Assembly (NCBI RefSeq): GCF_001625215.2
Contig: NC_030384.2
Span: 29,190,527-29,254,526 of the forward strand
Length of the DNA: 64,000 nt
Direction of reading: 5' to 3'
DNA from: Daucus carota subsp. sativus
Lineage: Eukaryota; Streptophyta; Magnoliopsida; Apiales; Apiaceae
In this document: positions 1 to 13,837 of the stretch, in pieces
Layout of the letters: each line of letters begins with the position of its first letter
Position numbering within the stretch: position 1 is the stretch's first letter
Notes under the pieces: generated by a model
Told to the model about the DNA's origin: nothing
Seen by the model: the letters and a program-made list of their open reading frames with translations, nothing else
Database searches by the model: none
Made by a program: the position numbers and the translations under genes

Positions 1-96
1 TACATCTACCTACCTAGTTATCTAGATTTAAACAAGATTTATCACATACATTAAAGATTAGAAGAGAAATACTTTAAAGTTTAATGTGCAACTTAC

Positions 97-1649
97 CAAG
101 TGAGTTAATAACAGTATCTGCACACTCTTTGTTATACATATTTTCCTTCATTGGGCAGCGGATTGCAAAGTCTGTGACATAGTCCCACCAAAGCCATGGC
201 TTACCACTTTCATTAGCCACTCTAAAGAAGCAAGCCTGACGTAAGTTTTGAACCACCACATCCTTGCCACTATATCCTTTGTTGAAATCCCCGTCTGGAT
301 CTGGAGCACAATACCTTCCATTGTTGATGCACTGGGACTGGCATTGTTTGCTGAGGATAAAAGCCTGTGGGCAATACCAAGTGATGTAGTGTGGCATGAA
401 CCTGGTGTAACCTTTCTGTTCAAGTATCTGGGCTACTCCCTTGAAACTCTTGACAAACTCTATCTGGTTGTCACATTTTGGCCCGCACTCATCATTGCTA
501 TTTGTCCAGAATTCATACTCTACCCGATCGTCAGGATGTGGAAGCGATTCCCTCCAATCAAGATTTATGGTAACCATTTCGCCATCTGATAGAGCTTTCT
601 TGATATTATCTCCTAACGTTTTGCTAATAAGTGCTGAGGGAATCGTAATGTTCTGCAGATAATCTTCTCGAGCATTCTGTCCTTCTGGTGTGTCCATGGT
701 TATCAAAGGTTCAACCCTGTCATCAGAAACTAGAAGAGCTGCTGCTCCAGTCATCTGCGCGTTCCAAGCTTTCAACGTAAAGTAACAATCTACCAGATGG
801 AAAGCTTAGTGTAAGAACATTTCTTGAGGGTCTGCACAGTCAGTTATCTACTTGTGGATGCATATAACAGTCAGATATTTCTGGAATCACAACCTCTAGA
901 AAATCTTTATATCTAAAGCTCCAATTTTAGAAAATTGTTATAGTTTTACTACCCCAGTCTGCGACAAAAAGTTCTAAACAGCAAAAAAAAAAACTATACT
1001 TGAAGGAGAAAAGAACCGAAGCAAAGTTCAATAAATGGGATAAATTTGGAAATCTGATATTCTGATGTAAGGTATTTATTAAACTTACTGGAACAGATAA
1101 ACTGGAGTCCTTTAACAAAAATTTATACTCTTAAACCAAAATTCGAATTAGCATTAGCACCTAATTTTATTCTTCATCAGCATATATCTATGTTGTTTGT
1201 GTGCCACATTCGACTACAAACAATCTTCACAAATATAATAAAATTCACTACTTACACATTTACAATATAACGCGCATATCTAATTCCCAGTTTTATACAG
1301 TTCAAAGGCCAAAATAGTTTATATAAGGACGTCAATACAAGCATAAAAATATACCTCCTCGATCTGCAAGCAGAAAGACGGGTCTCCCTCCAGCCTTACT
1401 TTCGAAAGAGATATCCTGGTCACTAAATTTATTGCAAGATTTGTGATTAGATTTGGGGTACATTACAAGACCAACCATTGTCCCTCCATACTGAGGAACC
1501 CCAAAGTTTCCTATTGCACATTCATACGTATCCCTCAATTCGGGTGGCGAAGTGACTCTCAGGCTGTTCTTCTCCACCACAAATCTCCCCATACAGCCCA
1601 CATTCATCACAAACCAAACACAAGCCCAAACTCCATGCAACACCCTCAT
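97..1649 (-). CDS. VSR: Vacuolar sorting receptor (VSR/BP-80 family), N-terminal half, cut by left window edge
   Basis: Type I membrane receptor that binds vacuolar sorting signals on soluble cargo in the Golgi/prevacuolar pathway. Two exons are visible: exon 1 1355-1649 (ATG at 1649, hydrophobic signal peptide over about residues 1-20, then [14 protein letters not shown] and [15 protein letters not shown], the start of the protease-associated domain) and exon 2 97-789 ([36 protein letters not shown], then the cysteine-rich [37 protein letters not shown] and [14 protein letters not shown] blocks typical of VSRs). The junction codon reads DRG|DCY and both splice sites are GT-AG (acceptor AG at 790-791, donor GT at 1353-1354). 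A further donor at 95-96 leads off the window. About 329 of the family's roughly 620 residues are present; the EGF repeats, transmembrane segment and YxxPhi tail would lie to the left. Which VSR subgroup it belongs to is not decided. Confidence 0.95.
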
Positions 1650-2640
1650 TTTTCAACAAAGAGCCCGGATCACAGACAGATATCAATTCAAATTCTTATT
1701 CTAACCCGAAAAACGCTTACTATCAACTTCGAATGACACAAACAAGACCCCTATGTAAAATCACATGAATGCCATGATGATAACACCCCGGATCAGAGAA
1801 TTTGATGTGTGAAGACACAGAGTTGTTGAAAGGGAAATGTGCCTGCAAAATTGGGACAATAGTGAACAAGAAACAAGTTTGATTGTCTAGAAATAAAACC
1901 GGAAAGACTTGGAACAGGTGTGTCAGTTATTACGTGTCACATGGACAAGTTATGACTAGTTAGGCATGTATTTCAGACACTATATTAATTATGCAATGCA
2001 GATCATACAGGGTAATGTGATCATCACCTAAAGGTGACAAAAGTGACATCTTATATATACAAAATTAAAGTAAAGTTTTGTCTCCGTATTAATATCTTTG
2101 ATTATCCAAATATATATATAATTTATTATTTATAAGCGGTTGTAAATATAAATATAAATTAATCATTAACATCCTTCACCTTTAACAATTATCAAGATCA
2201 TTGTTCAGCTTATGAATTATATGCCGTATAACAAAGTGTTGTGCGATTTATAAAATTAACTGTTCTATATTTTGATTACAGTGATTATGTTGTAGAACAG
2301 TTGTCGACGGTTTAAAAAATATAGTAGAATAAAGAAAAATAAAAATAAAAATGATTAGATCGTATTTTATATAATTTTGAATTCCAATACTCAGATGTTT
2401 TGTGGACTCCATAAAAGTTAAATTTATTTTATTTTTGTTAAATATTTAAAGCCGCGACACCATACTGTAAACAAATTATTGTTTTTTATTAAAATGTTTG
2501 TTTACATATCCATAAACTATATAATTCATATAATGATGATCAGATTAATTTTTATAATTTTGTTTGTATAATTATATTTATCAGTCAAAACCTTAATACT
2601 CAAGTATCATAAGTTCCCTTTAATCAAGTATCAATCAACT
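1650..2640. other. VSR 5' flank and AT-rich intergenic DNA
   Basis: Upstream of the VSR start (its promoter and 5' UTR must lie here, reading leftwards), then very AT-rich sequence with no coding potential. Several short open frames are chance. No clear TATA box could be assigned with confidence. Confidence 0.5.
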
Positions 2641-4170
2641 TACTAGATACATTGAAAGAGAAGGAAAGTGAGCAACATGACCTCTCTTTTTTCCCTCTAA
2701 AAAGCTACAGTCTGGCCGTCTGGGTGACATGTAACTTGTCATTATACGTGAAAATTTAATGTCTTTGGTTAATCTTTGGAACCAAATATAAAGTATAGTG
2801 TCAACTGAACGTGCAGCGTGTTTCATCTTTTAACATTGTTTAGGATACTTGAAATTCTTTCGGCTCAAACATGGTCTTTCATTCTAGCATGAAACACGAG
2901 ATGTTCAAAATAAGTGGAACATGTTTGAATTTAAGTTTGTGTTAACCAAGAAATTTGATAATTAACAAAATTTGAGGTTATAGCAGGAATCAAGATCTGG
3001 CCGCTTGGAATTTGTACGAGACAGTGGTGGTGATAAAAGCAAGGGTGGCTAAATTAGTGTTTCGAGTTGACTCCTTGTGTTCTCAACTGGTTTCCCTCTG
3101 ATTTGCCTACTTACCCTCTCTGTAACGAATCAAGGTATATGTCTACAAGGAATCAAGGTATACGTGGTTTTTGTCTAAAAAACTTACTAGTACTTGTGTC
3201 AGTTATTACGTATCATTGTTAGGCTTAGTCACTTTCATTTCATCAACAAAATAGAAGCTATAAACAATTAAAATCAAAAGATGCAATCATTTTAAACCAT
3301 AAATTAAGTCTGATTTACAGTAAATTTCAAACCACAAAGCATGATTAGAACTAAAACAAACCACAAAACTTGATTACAACTCCGGAGAAAACTACTAAAA
3401 CACCATTCTAATACGCGTACCGCAGATCCTCTAATACTCATTCCTATAATCCTTATTGTGTTCAAATACAAATTCGGCCTGCGGAAAATGACACAAAAAT
3501 AAATCTGAATATACACATTGGGCTCTTTATCCAGATTCACGACATATACTAAAAATCAAGGAGTAATAATATAAAGAGACCTAACCAGATTTAGCAAAAA
3601 TAGATCAAGCCAGTCAAAAGTAACACATATATATAGTAGTAGCATCAGAGACATAGCTCACATCCAAAGTCTCAAAATAGCGAGGTAGTTGTTTCATTGA
3701 ACTACATCTGAAAAACAATGACAAGTACATAACTATATTAATTGCACTGGTTAACTCCCTTCTGTTCCGAAAGATCCACAACCCTACTTGTCGCCCGACT
3801 ATGTTGCCTTCCTGCAACACAAAGTCACACGGAAACCTTCTTATCAGGTTGTAAAAAGTTCAAAGTTATGCCACAAACTTATTTCTATTTAATAAAACAA
3901 TTGAAAAACCATCAAGTTACTAGCTTATTTGTGTGAGGGTTAGTGAATACTTGATGAACAACTCATGTTTATCAAAAAATGAGAAAGAGAAGCAAACACA
4001 CAAAGAGAGGTTTGTAGCCCATATGTCTTCATGTAAACAGTGGATATCAAATGAAAATGGTTGTCATGGAGGAACTAAAGACTCTAACTTTACGACATCA
4101 AAGAAAAACTGAAGAATGATTGCTTTAGACAACAAAAAAATCTACCTTGTTATCTGACTCGTCCATCTTT

Positions 4171-7039
4171 TTATAGCTTCAGTTTGAATCCCTTGGAAAG
4201 AAAATCATCTCTGCAAGAGATATGGTCCAGAAAAGGCAAAAATATTAGTGAAGAACATTAGACCAAAAATGAATATTACATCAATAGAAAATAGCAATTA
4301 AGCAAAAGATATGCAATAATATGGCTCAAACTAGTTCAACAAGACTAAAATGATACTCAGTAGTCAATGTTCTAGCTAATATGTCTTCTCTATATTTCCT
4401 AATTCCAATATTGTCACAGTTAAGATATATGAACTCTCAGAGAGACTGAGAAAGAGCATTTTGATAGTATCTTCCATGAACAAATAAATAAATACATATT
4501 AGCTGTAATTGTTGGATAATACTTCTAGTGTGCAAAGCTTCATACCGCGGACTTGTTGAAAGCATGATACCTATATCAAATACCGGCCACTAGCTAAGCA
4601 TGGCCCTCTAGCATTTATTATGAATTTTGTGCTTATTTCGTTCTATTAGCACTTAGCAGCAACAAAAACTTGAAATTTGCATAGTCATGTACTAGATATT
4701 GCATATTAGAGGAACCTAAGAACTTTTTGGACACGACTTGTTCCTACAAAGAACCACTTGTAGGGTCAAATTACCTATTTTTTAAATGATACAACAAATT
4801 CAACTTTTAAGAAAAAGACCAGGAGTGATGAGGATCATTATGTTGTAACATAAGTATTATCCCTACTTTTAATAAAGGTAAGATAAGCTCACTACTTGAT
4901 GACAAACTGTGAAGCCTAGCTTAAGGTGTGGAAATTCAAGGATCTGGATTTCCATCCTGAAGCTTGTGCAGTTGTGTATGTCGCTCTGTGCTTATGCAGT
5001 TCCAGTTTAGCAATGCCTTTGATTAAAGCATGACACCTTGCGTAATACAAGGAATTTTATTTTATATGAGCTTATGCAGTTCCTAGTTACCATTTCCTTG
5101 TATAGAAGCATAACACCTTCCATAATGCAACAAAATTAATTTATCTGTGCCTGATTGCCTGAACAGATGCATATGCTCATTTTTCTCGTTAGTATAGTAA
5201 TTCTCCATTGGGATCCATGATATGAAGCTGCTCAGAAATCAGGTCCCTGAGCTAATTTTTCAGTATATGATGAATGAACTTGAATAAAGCGAATTCGTAT
5301 GCAATAACAAATTGGAGGTAGGATCAAGCTTAACTAAGATTGGACTTTGGAGTTTTCTTAAGTATCCACAATATTATCATCTGATTATTTGACTTAAAAG
5401 AGAAGGACACAACACTTACCTAGTAAATAATATAGAAAATCAAGAACTACCATAGAACAATAAAATTAAAATTTCAGATAATTTTATTACAGATAAAGGC
5501 AAGCAACACAAAATCTGGTAACCACTTTCACTATTCTTACCAACTCAACTGGAAAAAAGGCAAGAAACTATCATGTGATCTTTATAACATTGCAGTAAAG
5601 ACAATTTTACTGATTAATATGGCAGTATTAACCACAGTATTAATCAGCCATCCACAGAGGCAATGAAGCTATGCAACAATTTATATATTACATGCTCATG
5701 TTTGATAGTAGTGCTTATAAGATATATTTTTTCACAGCACCTATTAGTCTAATAAAAGATGTTCAGCACACATGATTAATGTACCTGCTAATGTGATTTT
5801 AGAATGACCATGTTGTAACAATAGATAACAACACGAGAACTGCCAAATAAATCACAACTATAGACCACACAAATATCAGAACATTATCTACCTTTTCTGT
5901 TGTTGTTTCTTCTCTTTCTTCCTTTTCTTTTCCTGCTTCTTCTTTTTCTTGTCTTTTGATGGCTTCTGCCGCCGCACATTCTCAGTCAGTTGCAAGAGAC
6001 TCTCTCTGTATAGATGTGCACTAAACTTGCTCGGAATCCCATAGATCCTAGTATCCTTTACTTCCTTCTTTACAAGATCATACCACAACAGTTTTGTGCG
6101 GTCCTGGTCCACCTCTAAAAGCACATTCTTGCCACTCCTTGAAAAAGCAATAGGTCTAAAAGCCTTAAAGGATCCAAGTGCACAAGGTTTCTCCACCGCA
6201 AATGCTTTGTACCAGGGATTCTCCGCCCCATAATTATTTTTCAGCCATACATCAGTACGAGATTTGGTGCATTGTTCAAGGATGCACAGGGATCCTCCAT
6301 CAGCAAAATAAAAATCCCCATCACGAGCAACCGGAGAAGGGAGCTCCTTGAACTGTTCCGGCCCAAGATCAAAACCAAGAACTATAAAACAGCCATCCGG
6401 CTGATTCTTAGCCGCCAACCAATACAGAGCTCCACTTGCAAACATACCCTTTTGGGATGAGGGATAAACCAGAATGTCACTAGGAACATCATGAATCTGT
6501 GTCCAACAATTAGATTTCAGGCTGTAGACTATGACCAACATACCACAAAAATCCGCAATCATGACAACCTTGTAATCATCATTAACATGATCATAGCCAA
6601 ACCCGCGATTGGTAGCCGTTGCCATGCCAAAACAAAGTGCAAACATAGATGGCATGTCAGGTACCTTTCTATACTTCCTGGTGGCTGGATTATATATCAA
6701 AAACTTACAAGCATTTTTCTTACAAAAGCATAGCAAGCTATTGCCAGCACCCACAAAGTCAGCATCAGGGAAAACAGACTTAAGTGGATCTCTTAATTCC
6801 ACACCATCAACTTCCTCATCAGCAGACAGAGACTCGAGATCAGTCAAGAAAAGGCTCTGCTTCCCAGTGAGAATGACACCAGGAGCATTGCACTCAGTGG
6901 TTGTTTTGAGATGTTTCTTGATAAACGCAGTGCTATCAATAAGAGAACACCATTCTTTCGACACACAACGACAACGAAGAAGATACTTGACAGGGACACG
7001 ACAGAGTACTTCATCCATCAACTCACAAGGAAGGGCCAT
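4171..7039 (-). CDS. F-box protein with F-box-associated (FBA) domain, tandem copy 1
   Basis: Likely substrate-recognition subunit of an SCF E3 ubiquitin ligase. Main exon 5892-7039 encodes an N-terminal F-box (LPCELMDEVLCRVPVKYLL...CVSKEWCSLID, residues about 2-40), then an F-box-associated region with the usual YNPATRKYRKVP, GFGYDHVNDDYKVV and YSLKSNCWTQI motifs, and a lysine-rich tail that may act as a nuclear signal. In the genomic frame a stop follows KR at once, but the last bases form a donor (AAAAG|GTAGAT). An exon at 4146-4210 with acceptor TTGCAG continues the frame with R-DDFLSKGFKLKL and then TAA at 4171-4173, giving about 395 aa. The same arrangement is conserved in the other two tandem copies, which is why I extend the model. 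A further 3' UTR exon probably starts at 3811. The ubiquitin target is unknown; nearest named family is CPR1/At3g23880-like. Confidence 0.85.
4211..5891 (-). other. Long intron of F-box gene 1
   Basis: About 1.7 kb between the main exon donor (GT at 5890-5891) and the mini-exon acceptor (AG ending at 4211). AT-rich, no coding potential, and closely similar to the equivalent intron of gene 2 (10841-12695), in line with the segmental duplication. Confidence 0.6.
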
Positions 7040-7112
7040 TCTGAGAAATGCAGCTAGCTAGGGAGTAAGATATATGAATATTATGTTTAGTAAAATAGGA
7101 CACAAAGACAAT

Positions 7113-7690
7113 GATGAATTTTACTACAAATGCAAAGTTTATAATAGCATCTCCGGCAGATTAGGTATATGATGTCCTAAGCTATAATTTTGAGGATTAT
7201 GCACAAAAATTCCCTACTTATTCTCTAAATATTAAGGATCCATTTTTCATTCCGCATAAATAGGTAATCCGTAACTCATTCCTCATTTGGTTTTTAATGA
7301 TTAAATATTCAACTCCAAATGTAACACAGGCGTGCGGAAGCGCAACCTAACATCTAATTTTTTGCCTGCATGCTTCCCACCAAAACCTTAAAAGGAAGAG
7401 ACAAAATGATTTACGGGTTTCCCCGACCTTTTATTATCTGAAAAGGACCCTAACAACTTAGGTCCGACCTTACAACGTTTTGCTATCTACCTTCTAGGTT
7501 CTATCTCTTCCCTAAAAGAGTGTGGTCTGATGCCTTACATCGTTTGGCTATCTACCTTTTAGTTGCCAGCTCTTCCCTAAAAGAGTGCTGCCTCACTACA
7601 ATACTACTTAAGACTATTTAGTGATCTCCATTCTCCCACTCGATGCTTTCCTTGTGAATGAAGTTATTCCCACATTGTTCTATCATCTTT
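7113..7690. repeat. About 575 bp insertion private to copy 1, upstream of F-box gene 1
   Basis: The flanks AAAGACAATGAT-GAATTTTA and GATTTTGAATTTAATATT are adjacent in copy 2 (about 13900-13930) but about 575 bp apart here. The insert contains two degenerate tandem units of about 70 bp around 7462-7528 and 7529-7596, each ending TCTTCCCTAAAAGAGTG. No terminal repeats or target-site duplication could be assigned. It sits within about 100 bp of the ATG and may therefore affect the promoter. Confidence 0.55.
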
Positions 7691-8339
7691 TTATTAATCG
7701 ATTTTGAATTTAATATTATATTAACAATTAAAAACACAAATAAGGATTATTACTATAACTATCAATCAATACGAAGTCCTTATTTTCTAGAACTTAAATT
7801 GTTTAACATGTATATTCAGAGAACCACCTTAAAGAGAAGCTCTGAAGAGAAGTTTTACCTTAACTCTCAGTTTGCAGACAGCTTCTGTAGTTTAACCTGT
7901 GCCCTTGTATAACTTCACTATTTTCTTTGTAAAGGCAGAACTGCTAGGCAATAGGGCCAGTTTATAAATTGAAAATGGATCAATTTTCAAGAAAAACGGT
8001 CAGCATTCCGTCATATGGTCGTCTCATCTTTATGTCCTTTTTTCCTATGAGAAATCTGGAAACGATGCATTTGAAATTTCGTTAATATTAGTATGATTTA
8101 ATATATGAAATTAAGAAAAATACATTTCAAAGCCCAATTAATCAAAATATGCTCGGGTATAGACATTGTGGTAAATTTTCGAATGTTGAAAATATGATTG
8201 GCGGCTGTTGGGAATCAAACAGAAGAAGTATACGGGTCCATGAGGCATAATCACTGTCCACGAGGCATAATCACAGATGACCAAGTAGATACGCGTTCCC
8301 TCTTTAACCAGCTAAACCAATCCTTATTTTGCGCTATTA

Positions 8340-9085
8340 TGACCAAATTTCATCCAAATTTAGCATAAGTTTAGATAAAAAAAACAATCAAAAAGTCATT
8401 ATAATTATATAATTTAATAAATCTTTTATATTTTTCCTCTTCACATGCTAAAAGTAATAGTAATTTGAATGAAATTTAGACAAAAAAGCATGAAGTGAAG
8501 CAAGTTTAAAACAGAGAGGTGTAACATGTAAAAAAACATAATTTGATACCAAATCGAAAATGCGCCTAAAAATAAGGGTATAAAATGATAATTACTCAAT
8601 GTATATTCCTTTTATCCTAATTAAATAAGTTTGTTACCTTTGTACACACATCTTTAAATATACTGACCATCTATTTCTGAAATTTATTTATTAATTTTTC
8701 TTTTGTAAATAAAATTTTCATATTTAAATTTTTATTGAAGAAAATAAATTATTTAGCTACAAACCTCAAACTACATGTGCAAAATCAACGAGTTCCTCCG
8801 ACTATTTATTTGGAACTACAATTTCTAGATAGTAATGGGAGAAGCAATGACAAGAATATCAAAATATTTATCTCCCTTCCATTCCATACGATCTTGTCTC
8901 CCATCTCTGGTGCATTCCTACGACACAATGTTATACGTCATGTTGTCAGGCAACAAGTTCAAAGTTATGATAAAGTTATGTTACTACTTCATAACAGTAT
9001 CCTCAAACAAGTTAATGAGCTGATCCAATCACATACAAATTAACTAAGCTGGATAGCTTACCTGTGTAGAAGTGAAAGAGAAGGA
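8340..9085. repeat. Orphan copy of the 3' flank of F-box gene 3
   Basis: The sequence from CATACGATCTTGTCTCCCAT at about 8885 through TTGTCAGGCAACAAGTTCAA (about 8942-8961) matches 16000-16090, which includes the likely 3' UTR exon of F-box gene 3; the AT-rich sequence before it matches about 14940-15420. No F-box exon follows. It marks where the tandem duplication broke. Confidence 0.75.
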
Positions 9086-10800
9086 AAGTGATCAAATGTG
9101 TCCGGTGTGTTTGTCTACCTGATTATTAACAAAACAATTCTGCATTAGTACTTGTTGATTATAGTGTAGATTAGCATGACTGTAATACAATGTGTTCATT
9201 GATCAGTTGATCTAGCTGTAAGTGAGCAACAGGACTTTAGTTCTTCAAATAATATGGTTTTTGAAATAGGACTAGTAATTAACTCCGGATACTGTAATTT
9301 ATCAGTTTCTAAAACGAACTGCTAACCACGAAAGTAATATTTAAATTCAGTCCCTCCCGCGTCACTGACAGTCTGGGTGACATGTAACTTGTCATTATAC
9401 GTAAAAATTTAGTGTCTTTGGTTGATCTTTGGAACCAGAATATAGTGTCAAATGAACATGCCGGCATGTTTTACCTTTTAACAATGTTTAGGATACTTGA
9501 AATTCTTTCGGCTCAAATATGGTCTTTCATTCTAGCATGAATGTATATATGTTTAAAATAAGTGGAACATATTTATTAGAATTTTAGTTTGTGTTAACAG
9601 AGGAATTTGGTAATTAACAAAGTTCGAGATTGTAGCAGAAATTAAGATCTGACCGTTTGTATAAGACGGTGGAGGTGATGAAAGTAAGGGTGGCTAAATT
9701 AGTGTTTCGAGTTGTCTCCTTGTGCTCTCAACTCGTCTTCCCCTAATTTCCCTACGCACCCTATCTACAAGGGATCAAGGCATACGTAGTTATTGTCTAA
9801 GAAACTTAGTGGTTCTTGTATCAGTTATTACATATCATTGTTAGGCTCGGTCACTTTCATTTCATCAACAAAATAGAAGCTATAAACAACTAAATTAAAA
9901 CATGCAATCATTTTAACCCATAAAGTCTGATTTACAACAAACTTCAAACCACAAAGCATGATTAGATCTAAAACAAACCACAAAACTTGATTAAAACTCC
10001 AGAAAAAAGTATTAAAACGCCATTCTAATAAGCGTATTGCAGATCCTCTAATACTCATTCTTATAATCCTTATTGTGTTCAAATACGAATTTGTCCTGTG
10101 GAAAATGACATAAAAAATAAATCTAAATATACACATTGGGCTCTTTATCCAGATTCAAGACGTATACTAAAATTAAAGAGTTATAATATAAAGAGACCGA
10201 GCCAGATTTAGCAAAGAAAGATCAAGCCAGTCAAAAGTGACATATATATAGTAGCAGCATCAGAGACATATCTTACATCCAAAATCTCAAACTAGCAAGG
10301 TAATTGTTTCATTGAACGACATCTGAAAAACAAAAAGGGGAGTGTCCATAAACAATGACAAGTACATCACTATATTAATTGCACTGGTTAACTCCCTTCT
10401 GTTCCGAAAGATCCATAATATGTTGCCTTCCTGCAACACAAAGTTACACGAGGAACACAAAGTTACACGGCAACCTTACAGGTAACAAGTTCAAAGTTAT
10501 GCAAAAACTTGTTTCTATTTAATAAAACTATTGAAAAACCAATAAGTTACTAGCTTATTTCAGTGAAGGTTAGTGAATACTTGATGAAAAACTCATGTTT
10601 ATCAGAAAATGAGAAAGAGAAGCAAACACACAAAGAGAAGTTTGTAGCCCATATGTCTTCATGTAAACAGTGGATGTCTAATGAAAATGGTTGCCATGGA
10701 GGAACCGAAGACTCTAACTTTACCACATCAAATAAGAACTGAAGAACGAATGCTTTAAATAACAAAAAAATCTACCTTGTTATCCAACTCGTCCATCTTT

Positions 10801-13800
10801 TTATAGCTTCAGTTTGAATCCCTTGGAAAGAAAATCATCTCTGCAAGGGATATGGTCCAGAAAAGGCAAAAAATGCTAGTGAAGAACATTAGACCAAAAA
10901 TGATATTCCATCAACAGCAATCAAGCAAAAGATATGCCTTTAATTATAGCTAAATATGTCTTCTCTATATTATCTAATTTTATTTTTGTCACAGTTAGAT
11001 ATATTGCTCTCAGAGAGACTGAGAAAGAAAACATTATAAACAAGAAATCCATGAGAAAAAGAAAGGTTAACTTCTCTTCTTTCTTGACTAAGATTAGCAT
11101 AAAAAAAAACATATTAGCAGTGGTTGTTGGATAAGACTTCTAGTTGTGCAAAGCTTCATACCATGTGCTTCCGCCTTCCGCAGACTTGTTGGAAGCATGA
11201 TACCTATATCAAAGACTGGCCACTAGCTAAGCATGGCCTTCTGGCATTTATTATAGATAATGTGCTTAATACGTTCTATTAGCACTTAGCAGCAACAAAC
11301 ACTTGGAATTTGCGTAGTCGTGTGTACTAGATATTGGATATTAGAGGAACTACAAAGAACCACTTTTAGGGTCAAATTACCTATTTTTTAAATGATACAA
11401 CAAATTCAACTATTAAGAAACAACTTAAAAGGCCAGGAGTAATGAGGATCATTATGTTGTAACATAAGTTTTATCCCATTATCATGCCCTACTTTTATTA
11501 AAGGTAGGATAAGCTCACTACTTGATGGCAAACTGCGAAGACTAGCCTAAGGTGTGGAAATTCAAGAATCTGGATTTACATCCTGAAGCTTGAGCAGTTG
11601 TGTATGTGGCTCTATGCTAATGCAGTTCCAATTTAGCAATGCCTTCAATTAAAGCATGACAGCTTGCGTAAAACAATGAATTTTATGAGCTTATGCAGTT
11701 CCTATTTAGCATTGCCTTGTATAGAAGCATAACACCTTCCATAATGCAACAAAATTAATTTATCTGTGCCTGATTGCCTGAACAGAAGCATATGCTCATT
11801 TTTCTCATTAGTTTAGTAATGTTCCATCGGGATCCATGAAATGAAGCTGCTAAGAAATCAGGTCCCGGAGTTAATTTTCAGTATATGCTGAATGAACTTG
11901 AATAAAAGCGATTCTTATGCAATAAAAAAAATTGGAGGTAGGGTCAAGCTTAACTAAAATTGGACTTTGGAGTTTTCTTAAGCATCCACGATATTATCAT
12001 CTGTTTATTTGACTTAAAAGAGAAGGACACAACACTTACCTAGTAAATAATAGAGAAAATCAAGAACTACCATAGAACAATAAAATTTCAGATAATGTTA
12101 TTACAAATAAAGGTGAGCCACACAAAATCTGCTAACCACTTTCACTATTCTTATGAACTCAACTGGAAAAAAGGTAAGAAACTATCATGTGATAATGGAA
12201 AAAAGGTAACACTGCAGTAAAGACAATTGTATGGATTAATGTGGCAGTCCAGCATACTGTTAAAACCAATATTCTAATAGAATTTGAGAAAACTTGAGAG
12301 TGACCAAAATGATTTGTCTCAAGTTCTCAGGAAAAATGCAAAATTAAGAACAGAAAGCTTACAAATTATGAAAAACTATGTATACTTAAGTCGGCGGCAA
12401 CTAAACCAAAGGAGTGCAAAAATAGATAGGCCTTAACCACAGTATTGATCAGCCATCCGCAGATGAATTGAAGCTATGCCACAATTTACATATTACATGC
12501 TCATGTTGGCTGATAGTAGTTATCAGATTTATGTTTTACAGCACCTACTAGTCTAATAAAACATGTTCAGCACACATGTAACGTACCTGCTAATGTGATT
12601 TGAAAATGGACATGTTGTACCAAAAGATAACAATTCAAGAACTGCCAAATAAATCACAAATCTTTAGACCACAAAAGTATCAAAACATTTTTTACCTTTT
12701 CTTTTGTTGTTTCTTCTCTTTCTTCCTTTTCCTTTGCTGTTTCTTCTTTTTCTTGTCTTCTGACGGCTTCTGCAGCTGCTCGTTCTCAGTCAGTTGCAAC
12801 AGACTCGCTCTGTAAAGTTTTGTACCAAACTCACTCCAAATCCCGTTCATCCTAACATTCTTTACTACCTTCTTTTCAGGGTCATACCACACCAGTTTTG
12901 TGTAGTCCACTTCCAGAAGTACATCCTTGCCGCGTCTTGAAAACACAATAGGTCTAAAAGCCTTAAAAGATCCGAGTGCACAAGGTTTCTCCACGGAAAA
13001 TGCTTTGTACCAAGGATTTTTCGCCCCATAATTATTTATTAGCCACACATCAGTACGAGAATCGGTGCATTGTTCAAGGATGCATAGGGATCCTCCATCA
13101 GCCATATAAAATTTCCCTTGGTTAGAAACCGGTAAAGGGAGCTCCTTGAAGTGTTCAAGCACAAGATCGAAACCAAGAATGATAAAACAGCCATCCGGCT
13201 GACTCCTAGCCGCCAACCAATGCAAAGCTCCACTTGCAAACATACCCTTTCGGGATAAGGGATAAATCAGAATGTCACTAGGAACATCATGAATCTGTGT
13301 CCAACAATTAGATTTCAGGCTGTAGACTATAACCATCATACCACAAAACTCCGCAATCTTGACAACCTTATAATCATCATTAACATGATCATAGCCAAAC
13401 CCACAGTGGGAAACCGTCACCATGTCAAACCAAAGCACAAACATATATGGCATGTCAGGTACCTTTCTATACTTCCTGGTGGCTGGATTATATATTAAAA
13501 ACTCATAAGCATTATTCTTACAAAAGCATAGCAAGCTATTGGCAGCACCCACAAACTCAGCATCAGGGAAAACAGACTTAAGTGGATCTCTTATTTCCAC
13601 AACATCAACCTCCTCATCAGCAGACAGAGACTCGAGATCAGTCAAGAAAAGGCTCTGCTCCCCAGTAAGAATGACACCAGGAGCATTACACTCAGTGGTT
13701 GTTTTGAGATGTTTCTTGATAAACGCAGTGCTATCAATAAGAGAACACCATTCTTTCGACACGCAGCGACAACGAAGAAGATACTTGACAGGGACACGAC

Positions 13801-13837
13801 AGAGTACTTCATCAATCAGCTCACAAGGAAGGGCCAT
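10801..13837 (-). CDS. F-box protein with F-box-associated (FBA) domain, tandem copy 2
   Basis: Close paralogue of the gene at 4171-7039. Main exon 12696-13837 encodes the F-box (LPCELIDEVLCRVPVKYLL...CVSKEWCSLID), the FBA region (YNPATRKYRKVPDMPYMF, GFGYDHVNDDYKVVKIAEF) and a basic tail. Donor AAAAG|GTAAAA at 12694-12695 joins to the mini-exon 10776-10840, giving R-DDFLSKGFKLKL and TAA at 10801-10803 (about 393 aa). The open frame continues upstream to 13975, but I use the ATG at 13837 because all three paralogues start M(A/T)LP(C/Y)EL at this point and the extra 46 residues are not conserved. Probable SCF E3 adaptor; target unknown. The recent duplication suggests fast turnover, as is usual for this plant gene family. 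Confidence 0.85.

Larger units (their letters stand above)
2650..9085. repeat. Segmental duplication, copy 1 (F-box gene unit)
   Basis: This block is repeated in the same orientation from about 9370 to about 16200. Anchors: GTGACATGTAACTTGTCATT at about 2726 and 9380; the AACCACAAAACTTGATT block at about 3360 and 9970; the F-box exon starts 7039 and 13837; AACTTGTCTCCC-like blocks at about 8890 and 16010. The offset is about 6.6-6.8 kb and varies because each copy has gained private insertions. Copy 1 ends at about 9080 in a fragment matching the 3' flank of the third F-box gene. Confidence 0.85.
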
